From the NCBI RefSeq assembly GCF_019059575.1, contig NW_024882732.1:62001-126000 (forward strand): a stretch of DNA of 64,000 nucleotides, read 5' to 3'. This DNA comes from Amphibalanus amphitrite (taxonomy: Eukaryota > Arthropoda > Thecostraca > Balanomorpha > Balanidae). Under the pieces are notes generated by a model. It did no database searches, was not told the origin of the DNA, and worked only from the letters and a program-made list of their open reading frames with translations. The position numbers and the translations under genes were made by a program. This document shows, one piece after another, positions 56,501-64,000 of the stretch (within the stretch, counting starts at the first letter, position 1; each line of letters opens with the position of its first letter).

Positions 56501-58074
56501 GACACCATCGACCACAGCGACTTCGCCGACACGGACGTGCCGTTCGAGATCCCGCTGCCGCCGCGCGCCAACGTGGACGCCGCCGAGACGGAGCGCGCCA
56601 AGGAGTGGGTACTGGCCGTCAGCATGGACCAGTCGGTGGAGCAGGAGCTGCCGCGCGACGAGCGCGGCTGCTACGCCGCCTCGCTGCTCAACCCGGACGG
56701 CAGCCGAGCGCCGCCCTGCGTCGTCACCGGCTACCCCGTGCTCAAGAACAAAATGGAGTTCCAGTACGGCAAGGTGCGTATGAGATAGGAGCCTGGGTGC
56801 GTATACGATCTGCGGGTGAGAAGGCACACTGACTGCTGAACTCGCAGACTAGTGATGGTGTGGTGCGACTTGCTACCGTGTTTTCCACACTCCACCGTAT
56901 TTTCTGAGACTATCGGAGTAATGCTTTATTCCAATTGGGCCGCCCCATAACGTTTACATTTTATTGAATAAAACCAGCAAAACGCCTTTTGGGCGAAGAA
57001 CGAGCGAGCGAGATAGTGAGCCCTGCACGTGCGTAAGGGCGAGAGGGTACTTCCAACGGGCTTGTGCAAAGCACCCTTCTAACCGGTCGCTAGCGGTGTG
57101 CCAAATTTGAACGCAATCGGCCCAGCCGTTCCTGAGATCTGGAAGCGGCATCATGCACGTGCGCACGTGCAAACGCGGTCCAAAATGACTTTTGCACGGC
57201 ACCCTACTAACCGGTCCCCGTGTGCCAAATTTGAGCGCAATCGGCCCAGCCGTTCTCGAGATCTGGAAACGCCCCCTGCACGTGCGCACGTGCAGTAGCA
57301 CCCTAACCGCAACACATGGGAATGCATTGCTTGGTGGGTGCCTACCTGTATGCCAAGTTTCAGCGAAATCGCCCCAGTAATTACCGAGTTACTGAAATGG
57401 GAACAAATTTGGCACCTCTTCTTTTTGTATTTTGCACGTGCAGTGGGGGTCACTCACATAGATCAAGAGTATCCGACCTTTGGTAGAAGGGGTGCAGCTA
57501 CCCTATACAAATTACCGCAAGACAATCCCTCAAGCCGCTGCTGAGATATGGGCCTCTCAAAATCACTACTTTTGCAAAACTGCTTGAACACCCTTGACTT
57601 TTCACGTGGCACGTGCCACGAGTCACTGAGATGTATCAGAAGTAGTCAATTACGGGGTAGAAGGGATGGGGCTACCCAGCAAAAAAAAAAAAAGACCGCA
57701 GGCCAAATTATCGGTCCAGCGGTTGCTGAGATATAAGCCTCTCAAAAGCGTTACAGGCCGGGCCGGGCCGCTCATACTGAGATTTTCCCGTTATATTGAA
57801 AAGACTTCGCTTCGCTCGCTGTGGTCGCCCGCTCGTAATGACTATATAGCTGCATTAACGGTGTAAAGATTATAATTCAACAAGCGTGACGCCGTGTTTC
57901 CGTCCGTCGCTATTCGACTGTATGTCTGTCCCTCCGCGCTCTCAGGTGGCCAACAAGGACGACTGGAACTCGCTGGTGATGACGGCCAAGATGACCAACA
58001 GCGTGGAGCTGACGGACGTGCTACGGTTCGTGGGCACGTGGGCGGGCACCGGGCAGCAGGGCTTCCGGCTCTGA
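32580..58074 (+). CDS. IFT172: IFT172 intraflagellar transport protein, 33 exons plus one doubtful, complete
   Basis: Peripheral IFT-B subunit acting in anterograde transport and turnaround at the ciliary tip. WD40 repeats fill residues 1 to about 580, then a TPR-like solenoid. Exons: 32580-32618, 33075-33218, 33479-33591, 33984-34169, 34722-34809, 39157-39258, 39680-39792, 40169-40336, 43299-43438, 43716-43920, 44044-44159, 44400-44578, 44801-44944, 45233-45428, 46062-46154, 46385-46534, 46818-46998, 47322-47524, 47724-47881, (48114-48182 doubtful), 48429-48573, 51038-51228, 51455-51637, 51917-52218, 52345-52525, 52682-52888, 53109-53226, 53511-53655, 54743-54855, 55058-55149, 55511-55684, 55933-56148, 56420-56773, 57946-58074. 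Every phase joins. It encodes 1755 residues without the doubtful exon (human 1749). Landmarks: [101 protein letters not shown]. Exon 12 has a GC donor. Exons below are numbered in this list order, counting the doubtful one as 20. Confidence 0.97.
33592..33635 (+). repeat. Decoy copy of the IFT172 exon 3 donor
   Basis: The real junction GACTG/GTGAG at 33591/33592 is echoed by GACTG/GTGAG at 33626/33627. It is short enough that chance is possible. Confidence 0.4.
35193..36341 (-). mobile_element. 5'-truncated LINE, reverse transcriptase C-terminal half (CR1/L2-like)
   Basis: Lies antisense in IFT172 intron 5. One 382-residue open frame carries [16 protein letters not shown], the catalytic [24 protein letters not shown], a thumb region, and the C-terminal stretch [10 protein letters not shown]...[11 protein letters not shown]...[11 protein letters not shown]...LGWLSPRHM. 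The N-terminal endonuclease and early RT motifs are absent, so it cannot transpose itself. The frame is unbroken, so it is the youngest of the three related copies. I saw no poly(A) tail or target duplication. Confidence 0.85.
36851..36870 (+). promoter_or_regulatory. Three AGGTCA half-sites spaced by one base (DR1 array)
   Basis: AGGTCA, C, AGGTCA, C, AGGTCA is an exact double DR1, the layout bound by RXR/HNF4-class nuclear receptors. It lies inside a transposon, so a role in the host is unproven. Confidence 0.4.
37104..37175. mobile_element. Left-end fragment of the TGGCGGATCC MITE family
   Basis: ACTGGCGAATCCAGAAAGGC, then GGCGGTCTTGGACGTTGC, aligns base for base with the element start at 61682. 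It is cut off where the TGACCT minisatellite begins. Confidence 0.7.
37176..37965. repeat. TGACCT-rich minisatellite
   Basis: A period of about 60-75 bp is made of TGACCTCTGTGACCTGACG, TGTCCCAGATGACCTCCG and TGACCTCCAATTGAGCTCTG, in roughly eleven diverged copies. TGACCT (AGGTCA reversed) recurs about 40 times, many as pairs three bases apart. Long minus-strand frames here are repeat artefacts. Confidence 0.9.
38479..38590. repeat. 51-bp tandem duplication
   Basis: The segment starting GACGGGTTCCGACTGGTAGC is present twice in succession with one or two base differences. Confidence 0.85.
39793..39835 (+). repeat. Duplicated IFT172 exon 7 end and donor
   Basis: The exon end GTCGTCGGCAGCTTCGACAG/GT (junction 39792/39793) is repeated as GTCGTCGGTAGCTTCGATAG/GTCAGT, with a decoy donor at 39828/39829, 36 bases downstream. 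An in-frame stop follows the true junction, so read-through would truncate the protein. Confidence 0.75.
40506..42609. mobile_element. Non-autonomous hAT element in IFT172 intron 8
   Basis: Ends CAGGGTTGG in inverted orientation, with the exact 8-bp duplication GTTGGTGA at 40498-40505 and 42610-42617. Just inside both ends lie clusters of CCGGTTTAAACCGG palindromes and TTTATGCCAGC motifs, likely subterminal binding sites. No transposase frame. A second element is nested at 41418-42362. Confidence 0.92.
41418..42362. mobile_element. Harbinger-like MITE nested in the hAT element
   Basis: GGGGAGAACGGGGTTAATTG begins it, and the reversed right end reads GGGAGAGCGGGGTCAAATG. TTA flanks both sides (41415-41417, 42363-42365). 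A 3-bp TTA duplication and GGG ends fit PIF/Harbinger. Inside, GTTACAATTG/GTTACATTTG phrases recur in both orientations. Confidence 0.75.
43641..43735 (+). repeat. Duplicated acceptor of IFT172 exon 10
   Basis: The true junction CCCAG/GCAAGGAGCGGTACC (43715/43716) has an upstream copy CTCTAG/GCAAGGAGCGGTACC at 43648/43649. The 15 exon bases match exactly. The 67-base offset is not a multiple of three. Confidence 0.8.
44579..44800 (+). other. GC-AG intron (IFT172 intron 12)
   Basis: The donor is CAG/GCGAGT at 44578/44579, and protein alignment (...CSFVQ / WVPGSD...) leaves no alternative. The acceptor is normal, CGGCAG. Confidence 0.85.
45413..45625 (+). repeat. Tandem copies of the IFT172 exon 14 end and donor
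   Basis: The exon end CAGCAGCTGCACATCG/GTGGG (true junction 45428/45429) recurs with donors near 45495 and 45615, plus a shorter copy (GCTGCACA/GTGGGT) near 45549. GGATACTGGGGACC phrases repeat between them. Confidence 0.85.
45815..46075 (+). repeat. Tandem copies of the IFT172 exon 15 acceptor
   Basis: CAG/CCGAGCGGTGCTA is present with junctions at 45880/45881, 45964/45965 (CCAAGCGGTGCTA) and the true 46061/46062. The first and last copies also share the upstream GCGATAC.GTCC.CTGAT tract, so the duplication includes the polypyrimidine region. Confidence 0.85.
46985..47070 (+). repeat. Copies of the IFT172 exon 17 donor region
   Basis: After the true GGCGGCCCG/GTGAG (46998/46999) come two identical 30-base units containing GGCGGCTAG/GTGGGG. 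Confidence 0.65.
48114..48182 (+). other. Candidate lysine-rich cassette exon of IFT172
   Basis: A 69-base stretch bounded by TTTCAAG and GTATGA, phase 0-0, would insert 23 residues ([15 protein letters not shown] plus eight Lys) into the solenoid. Without it the protein aligns to human IFT172 with no length change ([12 protein letters not shown] / [11 protein letters not shown]). It may be an optional exon or simple intron sequence with chance splice sites. Confidence 0.35.
48618..48860. repeat. (ATTC)n microsatellite with a duplicated 90-bp segment
   Basis: ATTCATTC runs at 48620-48670, then a segment with CAGCGCTTTCTTGCATTCG occurs twice with few differences. Confidence 0.9.
49082..50849 (+). 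mobile_element. P-element-like transposon with a THAP start, IFT172 intron 21
   Basis: Inverted ends CATGGATTACTTATATGG and CATGGATAACTATATATGG, similar over about 90 bp, are flanked by the direct duplication CCTCCGG (49075-49081, 50850-50856). Starting near 49180, the plus strand encodes [17 protein letters not shown]... followed by LSFHRIP, which is the CxxxxC...FHRxP beginning of a THAP zinc finger. That is the first domain of P-superfamily transposases and sits in the same place relative to the left end. The frame then stops, and the rest of a transposase is not seen in the remaining 1.5 kb, so it is an internally deleted, non-autonomous copy. Confidence 0.75.
50489..50521. repeat. 33-base near-perfect palindrome
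   Basis: 16-bp arms CAGCTCGCCGTCACAA and the exact complement around a single C. It lies within the P-like element. Confidence 0.85.
51745..51916 (+). repeat. Repeated pyrimidine tract before IFT172 exon 24
   Basis: About four units near 30 bases, each with (A/C)CTGACCGTCTC and TCCCGTCCG, run up to the true CCCCAG at 51916. This duplicates branch-point-like and pyrimidine sequence rather than the AG. Confidence 0.65.
53735..54490 (+). mobile_element. 5'-truncated LINE RT fragment (CR1/L2-like), IFT172 intron 28
   Basis: The frame from about 53751 reads [19 protein letters not shown], then [20 protein letters not shown], a [10 protein letters not shown] block, [27 protein letters not shown] and LQWLSAENL, stopping at 54485. 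It matches the 35-kb and 5.5-kb copies in organisation but begins even later in the RT. Same strand as the host gene. The visible frame is unbroken. Confidence 0.82.
55310..55510 (+). repeat. Tandem 3' splice site repeats before IFT172 exon 31
   Basis: Units near 32 bases, CTGACCTxTGTCC(G)GTGTC then TTACCCTGC(AG), recur six or seven times, ending with the true junction TACCCTGCAG/GAGAAC at 55510/55511. At least two upstream units also end in TGCAG (55391, 55453). Each carries a branch-point-like CTGAC. Confidence 0.85.
56945..57860. repeat. Dispersed repeat with 110-bp tandem units, IFT172 intron 33
   Basis: GTGCCAAATTTGA(A/G)CGCAATC and GGCCCAGCCGTT recur in successive units. Two exact copies of the 18-bp palindrome TGCACGTGCGCACGTGCA lie at 57154-57171 and 57277-57294. 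GAGCGAGCGAG near 57005 and CGCTCGCTG near 57812 suggest inverted ends. I do not recognise the family. Confidence 0.6.
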
Positions 58075-58576
58075 GTGGCCCACCTCCGTCCCGGCCGGGC
58101 CCGATTCCGTCCCAGGTCGTACCCGGTGCCCGGCAGTCATGCCGACCGGTATAATCTGTGTTACACTATTCCGCCCATGTGGTGCCACACGGGCTGCGTC
58201 CAGTGTTATTTTTGCTCCGTTGATATCGGTAATCGCTTGTTATTTGTCCCCCTCTGTGCCCGTCTGCCTGTGCCGCTCCATATTTCACTCACTCACCCGT
58301 CCAAGGCGGCCGCGACAAGGCGAGTCGCGGCGCCGTTTTACCCAGCGGCCCAGTCTTCGATGACTGCAATACCGCTGTGTACGCTCATTACTCCGGGATC
58401 GGGCAGCATTCGATGCCAGGCTTAGCCCGAGGCTGCCGACCGCCATTGTCCACGCATATCTGTCGGTAGCCTGTGTTTTTCTGCAGCCGGCAGTTGTAAC
58501 GAGTCCGTCCACTCAATACCTGAAAGCATCGCGGTGATAAATCGCAGCAATGCACTGTATGTGTAATACTTACGAT

Positions 58577-58582
58577 AATAAA
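58577..58582 (+). terminator. IFT172 poly(A) signal
   Basis: AATAAA 503 bases past the TGA at 58072-58074, followed by a GT-rich stretch (GTGTGCAATATAAACC...GTGTCTGGTTG). Confidence 0.65.
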
Positions 58583-59357
58583 GTGTGCAATATAAACCGG
58601 ATCAGTGTCTGGTTGCGATGACGGCCGGTAAGGATGCGAATATGCGACAGTGTGAAAGCGAAGGTTGATGATAGTAATGAGATATCAGATATCGACGTTG
58701 CAGCCCAGTTTTCGCCTCGGTACGTGAATTCGGTACCCGTAATGCGGAGCATGAGGCCCCTACCGGAAGACATACTTACGTGAAGATATATGGGACAGCG
58801 AGGGGTCAGTAGCATTTCCACTCAATCACTGGTTCAATGGCCCGAGGGTGTTTGACAATTTGGACGTGATGTAAGCCACATCACTCGTCGGTTTACGGCG
58901 CTGTAGTCTTTACCTTCATCTGGCGATAGTATAACTTTTGAAGCCGAAAATAGCACTTTCGAGTAATCTCCAATATACAATCATGTGCTGTAAAAATATG
59001 CATTGTGACATTTTGAGGCACGTTCAACCTCAAAACACTAAGGTTAAAATTAAACATGGCTAGTGTCTCTCCCAGACTACTAAAAAGAACGAGCTAACCA
59101 AATCCGCATAAATGACGCTGGTTGACGCTTCACTGTCATTTGAAACAAGGTTCCACATGGGTAAGCCCAGCCAACTTCGCTCTCCATACTCACTGATGTA
59201 AGCGCATGGAATGCCCAACGTATGTGCAGAACAACATCACCGCTGGTTTGCCAAGGAGCTGGCCTGCCCTTCCAAACAAAATTATTTCCCTATGAAAATT
59301 GTTCACAAGCGGCACCGCTAAACATCCGCCGTACGACACCACCTAAGGACTTCCCTG
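58583..59357. other. Gap between convergent IFT172 and DNAI1
   Basis: No gene or repeat is recognised. The minus-strand part should hold the DNAI1 3' UTR, but no AATAAA was found on that strand. Confidence 0.4.
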
Positions 59358-61475
59358 TTACGCGGCTGGCTCTCTGACTATGCTTAGCAGCTTCTCAATC
59401 TTCTCCTGCTCTATCTCGAAGAGCCGCTTGGCGTCAGCATTCTTGGCCTCCTTGGGCTTTTTGCGCAGGTTAGGTGATAGTTTGAGCGAGGTGACGTTCC
59501 CACGTTCGTCTCCGACCAGGACGATTGGGTGTGCCAGACTGAACGAGACCCGCGTCATGCGCGTTTTCTTCATGTCGATGACGGCCTGGCAGCAGATAGG
59601 ACGGTACTTGTCGATATCCAGGTCGAAGATGTGGATGCGGCCGTCTATGGTGGAGGCGGCGAACACGGTGGACGAGTAGGGCGCCCAGGCCACGTCGCCC
59701 ACCGGCGCTGCCAGGTCGAACACGAATAGTGGCGAGCTCACATCCTGCTGCCAGATCTTCACGGTCCAGTCGGCACTGCACGTGGCGAAGATGCCTGTGT
59801 GGTAGAAGTTCCAGCTGATGCTGTAGATGCTCTGCATGTGGGCAGAAAAGGCTGACAGGAAGCTGGACGAGTAGGTGGTGGAGCACCTGTAGACATTGCC
59901 CTCCTCGGTGCCCACCAGGAAGACGGACGGGTCGGTGCGGTGGAAGGCGAATGTGGAGCCGCAGCCGCGCACCGGGATCACGGTGCCGTCGGGACCCTCG
60001 TTCTTCACCTCCGGCATGCCCAGCGAGGTGACCTCGGTCAGACGCAGCTCCGACTGGACCAGCTGCCAGTTGATGACGCGTCCGTCGGCCGATACCGAAT
60101 AAAAGTTGTGGTTGCCGTCCATGTTATCCGGTCCCCAGCGCACCTTGTTGACGCTGTCCGCGTGCCGGCCCTTGACGGTCTTGCTGAGACAGACGGGCTC
60201 CCGTCCCTGTGTCTGGAGACTCAGCACGCTCACAGTGCCGTTGTACATGCCGATACAGACCAGGTGCGGGTACGTTTGGTGGATGTCCACGCACATAACA
60301 CCGGAACTGGTCGACAGGTGGTACTCCGGGTACGTCGGGTTCTTCAGGCTGTACAAGCACACCTGGCCATAACTCTGACCCAGAAAATTGTATGATCCAA
60401 ACGTAGCAGCGAACAAATCGCTATACGTTTCACTCCAACATATGTCCGTCACGGCCAGCTTTTTGACTGGATCAAAACTGAACCGCCAGAGGGGGAGAAC
60501 TGTGCCTTCTTTCTCCTTGAACTCGTCCGATGCATCTTCATAGTACTTGAAGTCTTGAGCTATCTCGTCATATGTGTTCTGGTTCACGATGCGCTCCACC
60601 GTCCGACTTTGCCTACTGACTTTAATTATCTCTTGTTCATCCTTGCGCTCGAGGCTGACGTGAACCGGCTTGGGTGCCGGAGGTTTCGGGTGTGCCTTAC
60701 CCTGCGCCTGGAGCTTTTCCTGCTGTTGCTGCTCGAAGTTCGACTGGTATGTGTCATAAATGCTCCACGCATTCACGTTTGATGACAGTGTCGATCTCGG
60801 CGGAGGCTGTGTCTCTACAGCAGCTTCCTTCAACATTTGGTTCATTGTTTGAGATGCACGCTCACAGAAATTAAATGCGTTTGGGAGCTTCTTTTTTGGT
60901 GGTCCAGGCATGCCCTCAGCATTGTCAGCTCCATCTTCTGCAGGCTTTTCAGCCTCACCAGCTTCTTCACTCTGGTCTACATTTACTGCTTCAGCATCAT
61001 CTGAAGTTGCTTTAGGTTCGCCGGCCCCTTGAATTTCGCCATCCCCTTCACGGGATTCATCATTGGCATTTTGTTCATCCGCACCGTCTTCATTGGCCCC
61101 GCCGGGCGGTGGTGCATTAGCTGCATCCATCCTAATTTGGTACTGAGCCTCAGGGCTGTTGACGTCCAGTAGATAGCCTTTTTGGGTGAACAATATGAGA
61201 GTTCCCTCGTCGCATGGCTTTGAGACGAATTTTAGCGCATTGTTGCTGAATTGCACTTGGTTCTTGGGTGCCTGAGGATTTACTGCAGTCAGAACTCGCG
61301 TAAACTCTTCCTTCAGTTCTTCTGGGGTGAGCTGAAGCTGATTTGCCGGTTTGATTGTTGTTTTAGATTTGCCACCAAATTCGTTGATCTGCGAAGGCGC
61401 AGCCATCGATGATCTGCGACCTCTCGCATCCGGATTTGTGTTCGGGTCCATTATGCCGACTCTTGACTGCTTCAT
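59358..61475 (-). CDS. DNAI1: Axonemal dynein intermediate chain 1, intronless
   Basis: WD-repeat intermediate chain of the outer dynein arm (IC1/IC78 family). It is required for ciliary and flagellar beating. 705 residues from the ATG at 61475 (human 699). The N-terminal third aligns with LTPEELKEEFTRVLTAVNPQAP, FNFCERASQT and VNQNTYDEIAQDFKYYED. The WD40 half includes LPLWRFSFD, SGVMCVDIH, GRVINWQLV, FLVGTEEGNVYRC, CSADWTVKIW, GDVAWAPYSSTVFAA and VGDERGNVTSLKLSPNLRK. An acidic insert (about residues 120-190) is lineage-specific. ATG 61451 is an alternative start. An upstream in-frame start at 61589 adds 38 unconserved residues. The whole gene is one exon, unlike its multi-exon neighbours, so a retrogene that replaced or supplements a parent is possible. 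The frame is fully intact. Confidence 0.96.
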   Translation of the reverse strand: MKQSRVGIMDPNTNPDARGRRSSMAAPSQINEFGGKSKTTIKPANQLQLTPEELKEEFTRVLTAVNPQAPKNQVQFSNNALKFVSKPCDEGTLILFTQKGYLLDVNSPEAQYQIRMDAANAPPPGGANEDGADEQNANDESREGDGEIQGAGEPKATSDDAEAVNVDQSEEAGEAEKPAEDGADNAEGMPGPPKKKLPNAFNFCERASQTMNQMLKEAAVETQPPPRSTLSSNVNAWSIYDTYQSNFEQQQQEKLQAQGKAHPKPPAPKPVHVSLERKDEQEIIKVSRQSRTVERIVNQNTYDEIAQDFKYYEDASDEFKEKEGTVLPLWRFSFDPVKKLAVTDICWSETYSDLFAATFGSYNFLGQSYGQVCLYSLKNPTYPEYHLSTSSGVMCVDIHQTYPHLVCIGMYNGTVSVLSLQTQGREPVCLSKTVKGRHADSVNKVRWGPDNMDGNHNFYSVSADGRVINWQLVQSELRLTEVTSLGMPEVKNEGPDGTVIPVRGCGSTFAFHRTDPSVFLVGTEEGNVYRCSTTYSSSFLSAFSAHMQSIYSISWNFYHTGIFATCSADWTVKIWQQDVSSPLFVFDLAAPVGDVAWAPYSSTVFAASTIDGRIHIFDLDIDKYRPICCQAVIDMKKTRMTRVSFSLAHPIVLVGDERGNVTSLKLSPNLRKKPKEAKNADAKRLFEIEQEKIEKLLSIVREPAA

Positions 61476-61607
61476 GTTTATCGGTTCACGGGAAAACGAC
61501 GACTTACAATTTATATGTTCGATTTTGACCTCTCCGACCAAATTTATTTTAAGAATGACCCTAACGTACACACTTCCTACCCCTTTCAAACATCACCGCA
61601 ACAGAAT

Positions 61608-62274
61608 CAGTGCTGCCAGATGGAGAAGGCTGTAATCCTCCAGATCAGTTACAAAAATCCTCCAGATTCCTCCAAATCCCATTGGCGGATCCAGATAGGC
61701 GGTCTTGGACGCTGCGGGAGGGCATATCTCCGAAAAGGTTTCTCCAAATTCTAAAAACTCATCGGATTTCGATTCCTTTCGCACTGCTGTGTAGTTTAAA
61801 AGATGCTTTTTTATAATAAAAGTTGTTTAGTTTTCGTTTTATCCTTGAAAAAAAAAACGAAAATTTTCTTCGATTTTGGACGCTGCAGGAGGGGGGGGGG
61901 GGAATTTGCGCCAAATATCCCCCTTTGATCCGCCAGTAGTTCGGTACCTTCAAAAACATATGGTACAATCGTACACGAAATAGGAACAAATAGTCACCAT
62001 GATATTCGTGGATATAGCTACAGACTGCGACATTCCAGTCTCACGGTGATAAAGGGCAGTGATATATCCTAACGGGTAGGGTGAAGCTGGGCAGGAAAAT
62101 GTCTTTTGAGTCTTGAACGCGTTGTATTTTTCCATGAAATTGAATATATTAATCGGGTGACAAATCCTCCAGATTTTCCTCCAGAATCAAAAATCCTCCA
62201 AACGCGAAATTTGTCCGCAAATAGAGTTCAAAATCCTCCAGATTTGCGGAAATCCTCCAAATCTGGCAGCACTG
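61608..62274. mobile_element. hAT-type MITE with AATCCTCCAGAT subterminal repeats
   Basis: CAGTGCTGCCAGAT at both ends, inverted, with the exact 8-bp duplication AACAGAAT at 61600-61607 and 62275-62282. Many AATCCTCCA(G/A)AT motifs cluster near both ends. A second MITE is nested inside. It lies just upstream of DNAI1. Confidence 0.92.
61682..61937. mobile_element. TGGCGGATC MITE nested in the hAT MITE
   Basis: TGGCGGATCCAG begins the element and GATCCGCCA ends it. GGCGGTCTTGGACGCTGC and TTTTGGACGCTGCAGG occur inside. The left end matches 37104 and the fragment near 5045. The target duplication is unclear. Confidence 0.7.
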
Positions 62275-62334
62275 AACAGAATGACAAATTTGCATCACTT
62301 GTAAATGCAGACATCAGCTGATGAGCGGAATTTA

Positions 62335-62348
62335 GTTGTCATGGAAAC
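62335..62348 (+). promoter_or_regulatory. RFX-type X-box
   Basis: GTTGTCATGGAAAC fits the X-box consensus GTNRYC-(0-3)-RRYAAC class almost perfectly (two changes from GTTGCCATGGCAAC). It lies between divergent DNAI1 and tafazzin, 860 bases before the DNAI1 ATG and outside the hAT MITE. RFX factors drive ciliary genes, so DNAI1 is the likelier target. Confidence 0.55.
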
Positions 62349-62810
62349 AAGCTACCAGATCTATGCCCGTAGGAAAAATTATTTTTCACTGAGTAAAAGT
62401 ATTTTATTGTATTTTATTTTATTGTATTTTATTACCAGTGTTTGAAAACGAACTGTGAAAAAGTGGATGAATTATTTCAATCATGCCTGAAAAATGATCT
62501 TTATTAACTGGAAGACTTATAGAATAGAGTGTTTTCACTATTTTTATTCAAATACTTTCCCCTTTCATAAATTCCAAGAACCGGCTTTTGAATACATTAC
62601 TGACGCAGCTAAGCCATTTAGTGACGCTTTATTCTCGAGCGTTTGTATTTTTGTTATTTATGATGTTTACATATCTCTCGGGTGGTCGTGGTCTTTTTTT
62701 CCTGTAATTTTTCATTATTTTCTTCATGAGTTTTTGTATACCTTGATTTCGTTCTATCCATCGCATCCGGCATTTTTTTATCGGCATTTTTTGCCCTGAA
62801 GCAAGTTAAA

Positions 62811-63603
62811 ATGCTTCATAAAGAAGCTATCCCAGCATGGCCATTTGCTATCATGAAATCTCACCCATGGCTATGGAAACTTAGAAAAAGCTGCATTGTT
62901 CCACCTGTTGGAGTACTGTCAAAAATATTTTTTGGTAAGTGCCCCTAGATGTTGCCTTGGTAAGGATGTAAGTAAATACAACTTGATAGGAAAATGTGCT
63001 CTTCTTTCCTTGTTATGTTTCTTATTTGCTCCCTTCTTGTCAGAGGTGGAGATGTCGGGGGATCGGGGAGGGGGTCAGGACCCCCCCCCCTGAAAACAAA
63101 TTACTGCTTTGTAAGTCAATGGTACTGCATCCAGCCTGCCTCCATCTGCCTGGCCTGGATCCCCGTGACATTTTGACAGATCTCCACCCCTGCTTCTTGT
63201 TCAACCCCTCAGCTGCTGCTTGTTTGCTATAATGCAAATAGCCTATGTGGTTAGAGCCAAAGGTCACAAATTTGATGTTGACTTTATGTGCAAATTACAT
63301 GAAAATTCCAATTGACCACTTAGGCTAACAGCTATTAGTGAAAAACTGCACATAGTTCAGCCTTTTTCCAAAAAGTGCTTAATTTTCAATATGTTGCACG
63401 CCATACTTGGTAGATTTTATGAGATATGTGGATGCAGATATTAATTTTTATGAATGCTTGCCTTATATTTTCAGAATACTTAAGCCGAAGCCAGGTATTT
63501 AACCGAGAGGCACTTTTGGAACTGGTAGGAAACAGAGCTGATGGCCAGGGCCTGGTCACTGTCTCCAATCACTACTCATGCCTGGATGAGCCTGTTCTGA
63601 ATG
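62811..63603 (+). CDS. TAFAZZIN: Tafazzin, first two coding exons (partial at window end)
   Basis: Mitochondrial phospholipid-lysophospholipid transacylase that remodels cardiolipin. Coding exons 62811-62934 and 63475-63603, GT-AG, join in phase 1. The N-terminus (MLHKEAIPAWPFAIMKSHPWLWKL, shown here only in part by AWPF and VGVLSKIFFG) resembles insect tafazzins. The second exon has VFNREALLELVGNR and LVTVSNHYSCLDEP, containing the acyltransferase HX4D motif (NHYSCLD). The third exon lies beyond 64000 or was not recognised. The gene is divergent from DNAI1. Confidence 0.88.
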
Positions 63604-64000
63604 GTGAGCTGTCACTCTATACCTGACCAAGTAACATGTGTCATATGTGGATTTACTCTTGTTTTGCACAGTGTGGTTTGGCAGAAATAACTAGACAAAT
63701 TTTGTTGCAGCATATCTTTGTCCATTGCACTTCTTGTGGACTTTTTCATTGGGTGTGACCAGGGGGGTACGCTCCGGCTGTTTAGCATTACGAAAAATGG
63801 TGACAGACGTTTGTGGAGGATTGTCGACGAACTCTTGTTCCGCGAGCAGTACTTACACGCTAGCGGAAAATTCACCAATCAGCGCTCGGCAGTACTCGAC
63901 GCTGATTGGTCCGACGCTCGTGACGAAATTGCGGGGGACCGCAGTTATTCTCTATGGACCCGAATAGGCTTTTGGATTTCGGAGGAGTTTCTTTAAAATT
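63604..64000. other. Tafazzin intron 2, start
   Basis: No exon continuing phase 1 was found. CCAATCAGCG at about 63877 and CGCTGATTGG at about 63901 form a short inverted pair of CCAAT motifs. Confidence 0.4.

Overview
The window is eukaryotic nuclear DNA, almost certainly from an arthropod. Coding exons are short, very GC-rich and split by GT-AG introns, five host genes are complete or nearly so, and interstitial arrays of the arthropod telomere repeat TTAGG are present. A full axonemal outer-arm dynein intermediate chain (DNAI1) and a full IFT172 imply motile cilia or flagella. Among crustaceans this fits lineages with flagellate sperm, such as barnacles, better than decapods. The species guess is inference only.

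Layout: 1-12 kb is a gene-poor repeat field with minisatellites, three or more TIR transposons with target-site duplications (TSDs), LINE remnants, TTAGG arrays and long palindromes. 12.0-23.0 kb (+) is RRP12, complete in ten coding exons. 23.6-25.3 kb (-) is an intronless Mab-21/cGAS-like nucleotidyltransferase. 26.8-31.7 kb (-) is PPM1D (Wip1-type PP2C phosphatase), complete in six exons. 32.6-58.1 kb (+) is IFT172, complete in 33 coding exons plus one doubtful cassette. 59.4-61.5 kb (-) is DNAI1, intronless. 62.8-63.6 kb (+) is the 5' end of tafazzin, which runs off the window.

PPM1D and IFT172 are head-to-head across about 0.9 kb. IFT172 and DNAI1, both ciliary, are convergent. DNAI1 and tafazzin are divergent, with a near-consensus RFX X-box between them. 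RRP12 and the Mab-21 gene are convergent.

The most unusual signal is that exon-intron junctions in three separate genes are locally and tandemly duplicated, making decoy donors or acceptors beside the real one. The extreme case is RRP12 exon 6, whose 3' splice site and first exon bases have become a 60-bp minisatellite of about 14 copies. The two nearest decoys are in frame and would add 20 or 40 residues. Comparable duplications flank PPM1D exon 4 and several IFT172 exons. Introns also carry a P-like element with a THAP start, nested hAT/Harbinger-like elements with exact TSDs, and a minisatellite packed with TGACCT nuclear-receptor half-sites. No CRISPR arrays, operons, rRNA genes or retroviral elements were recognised.
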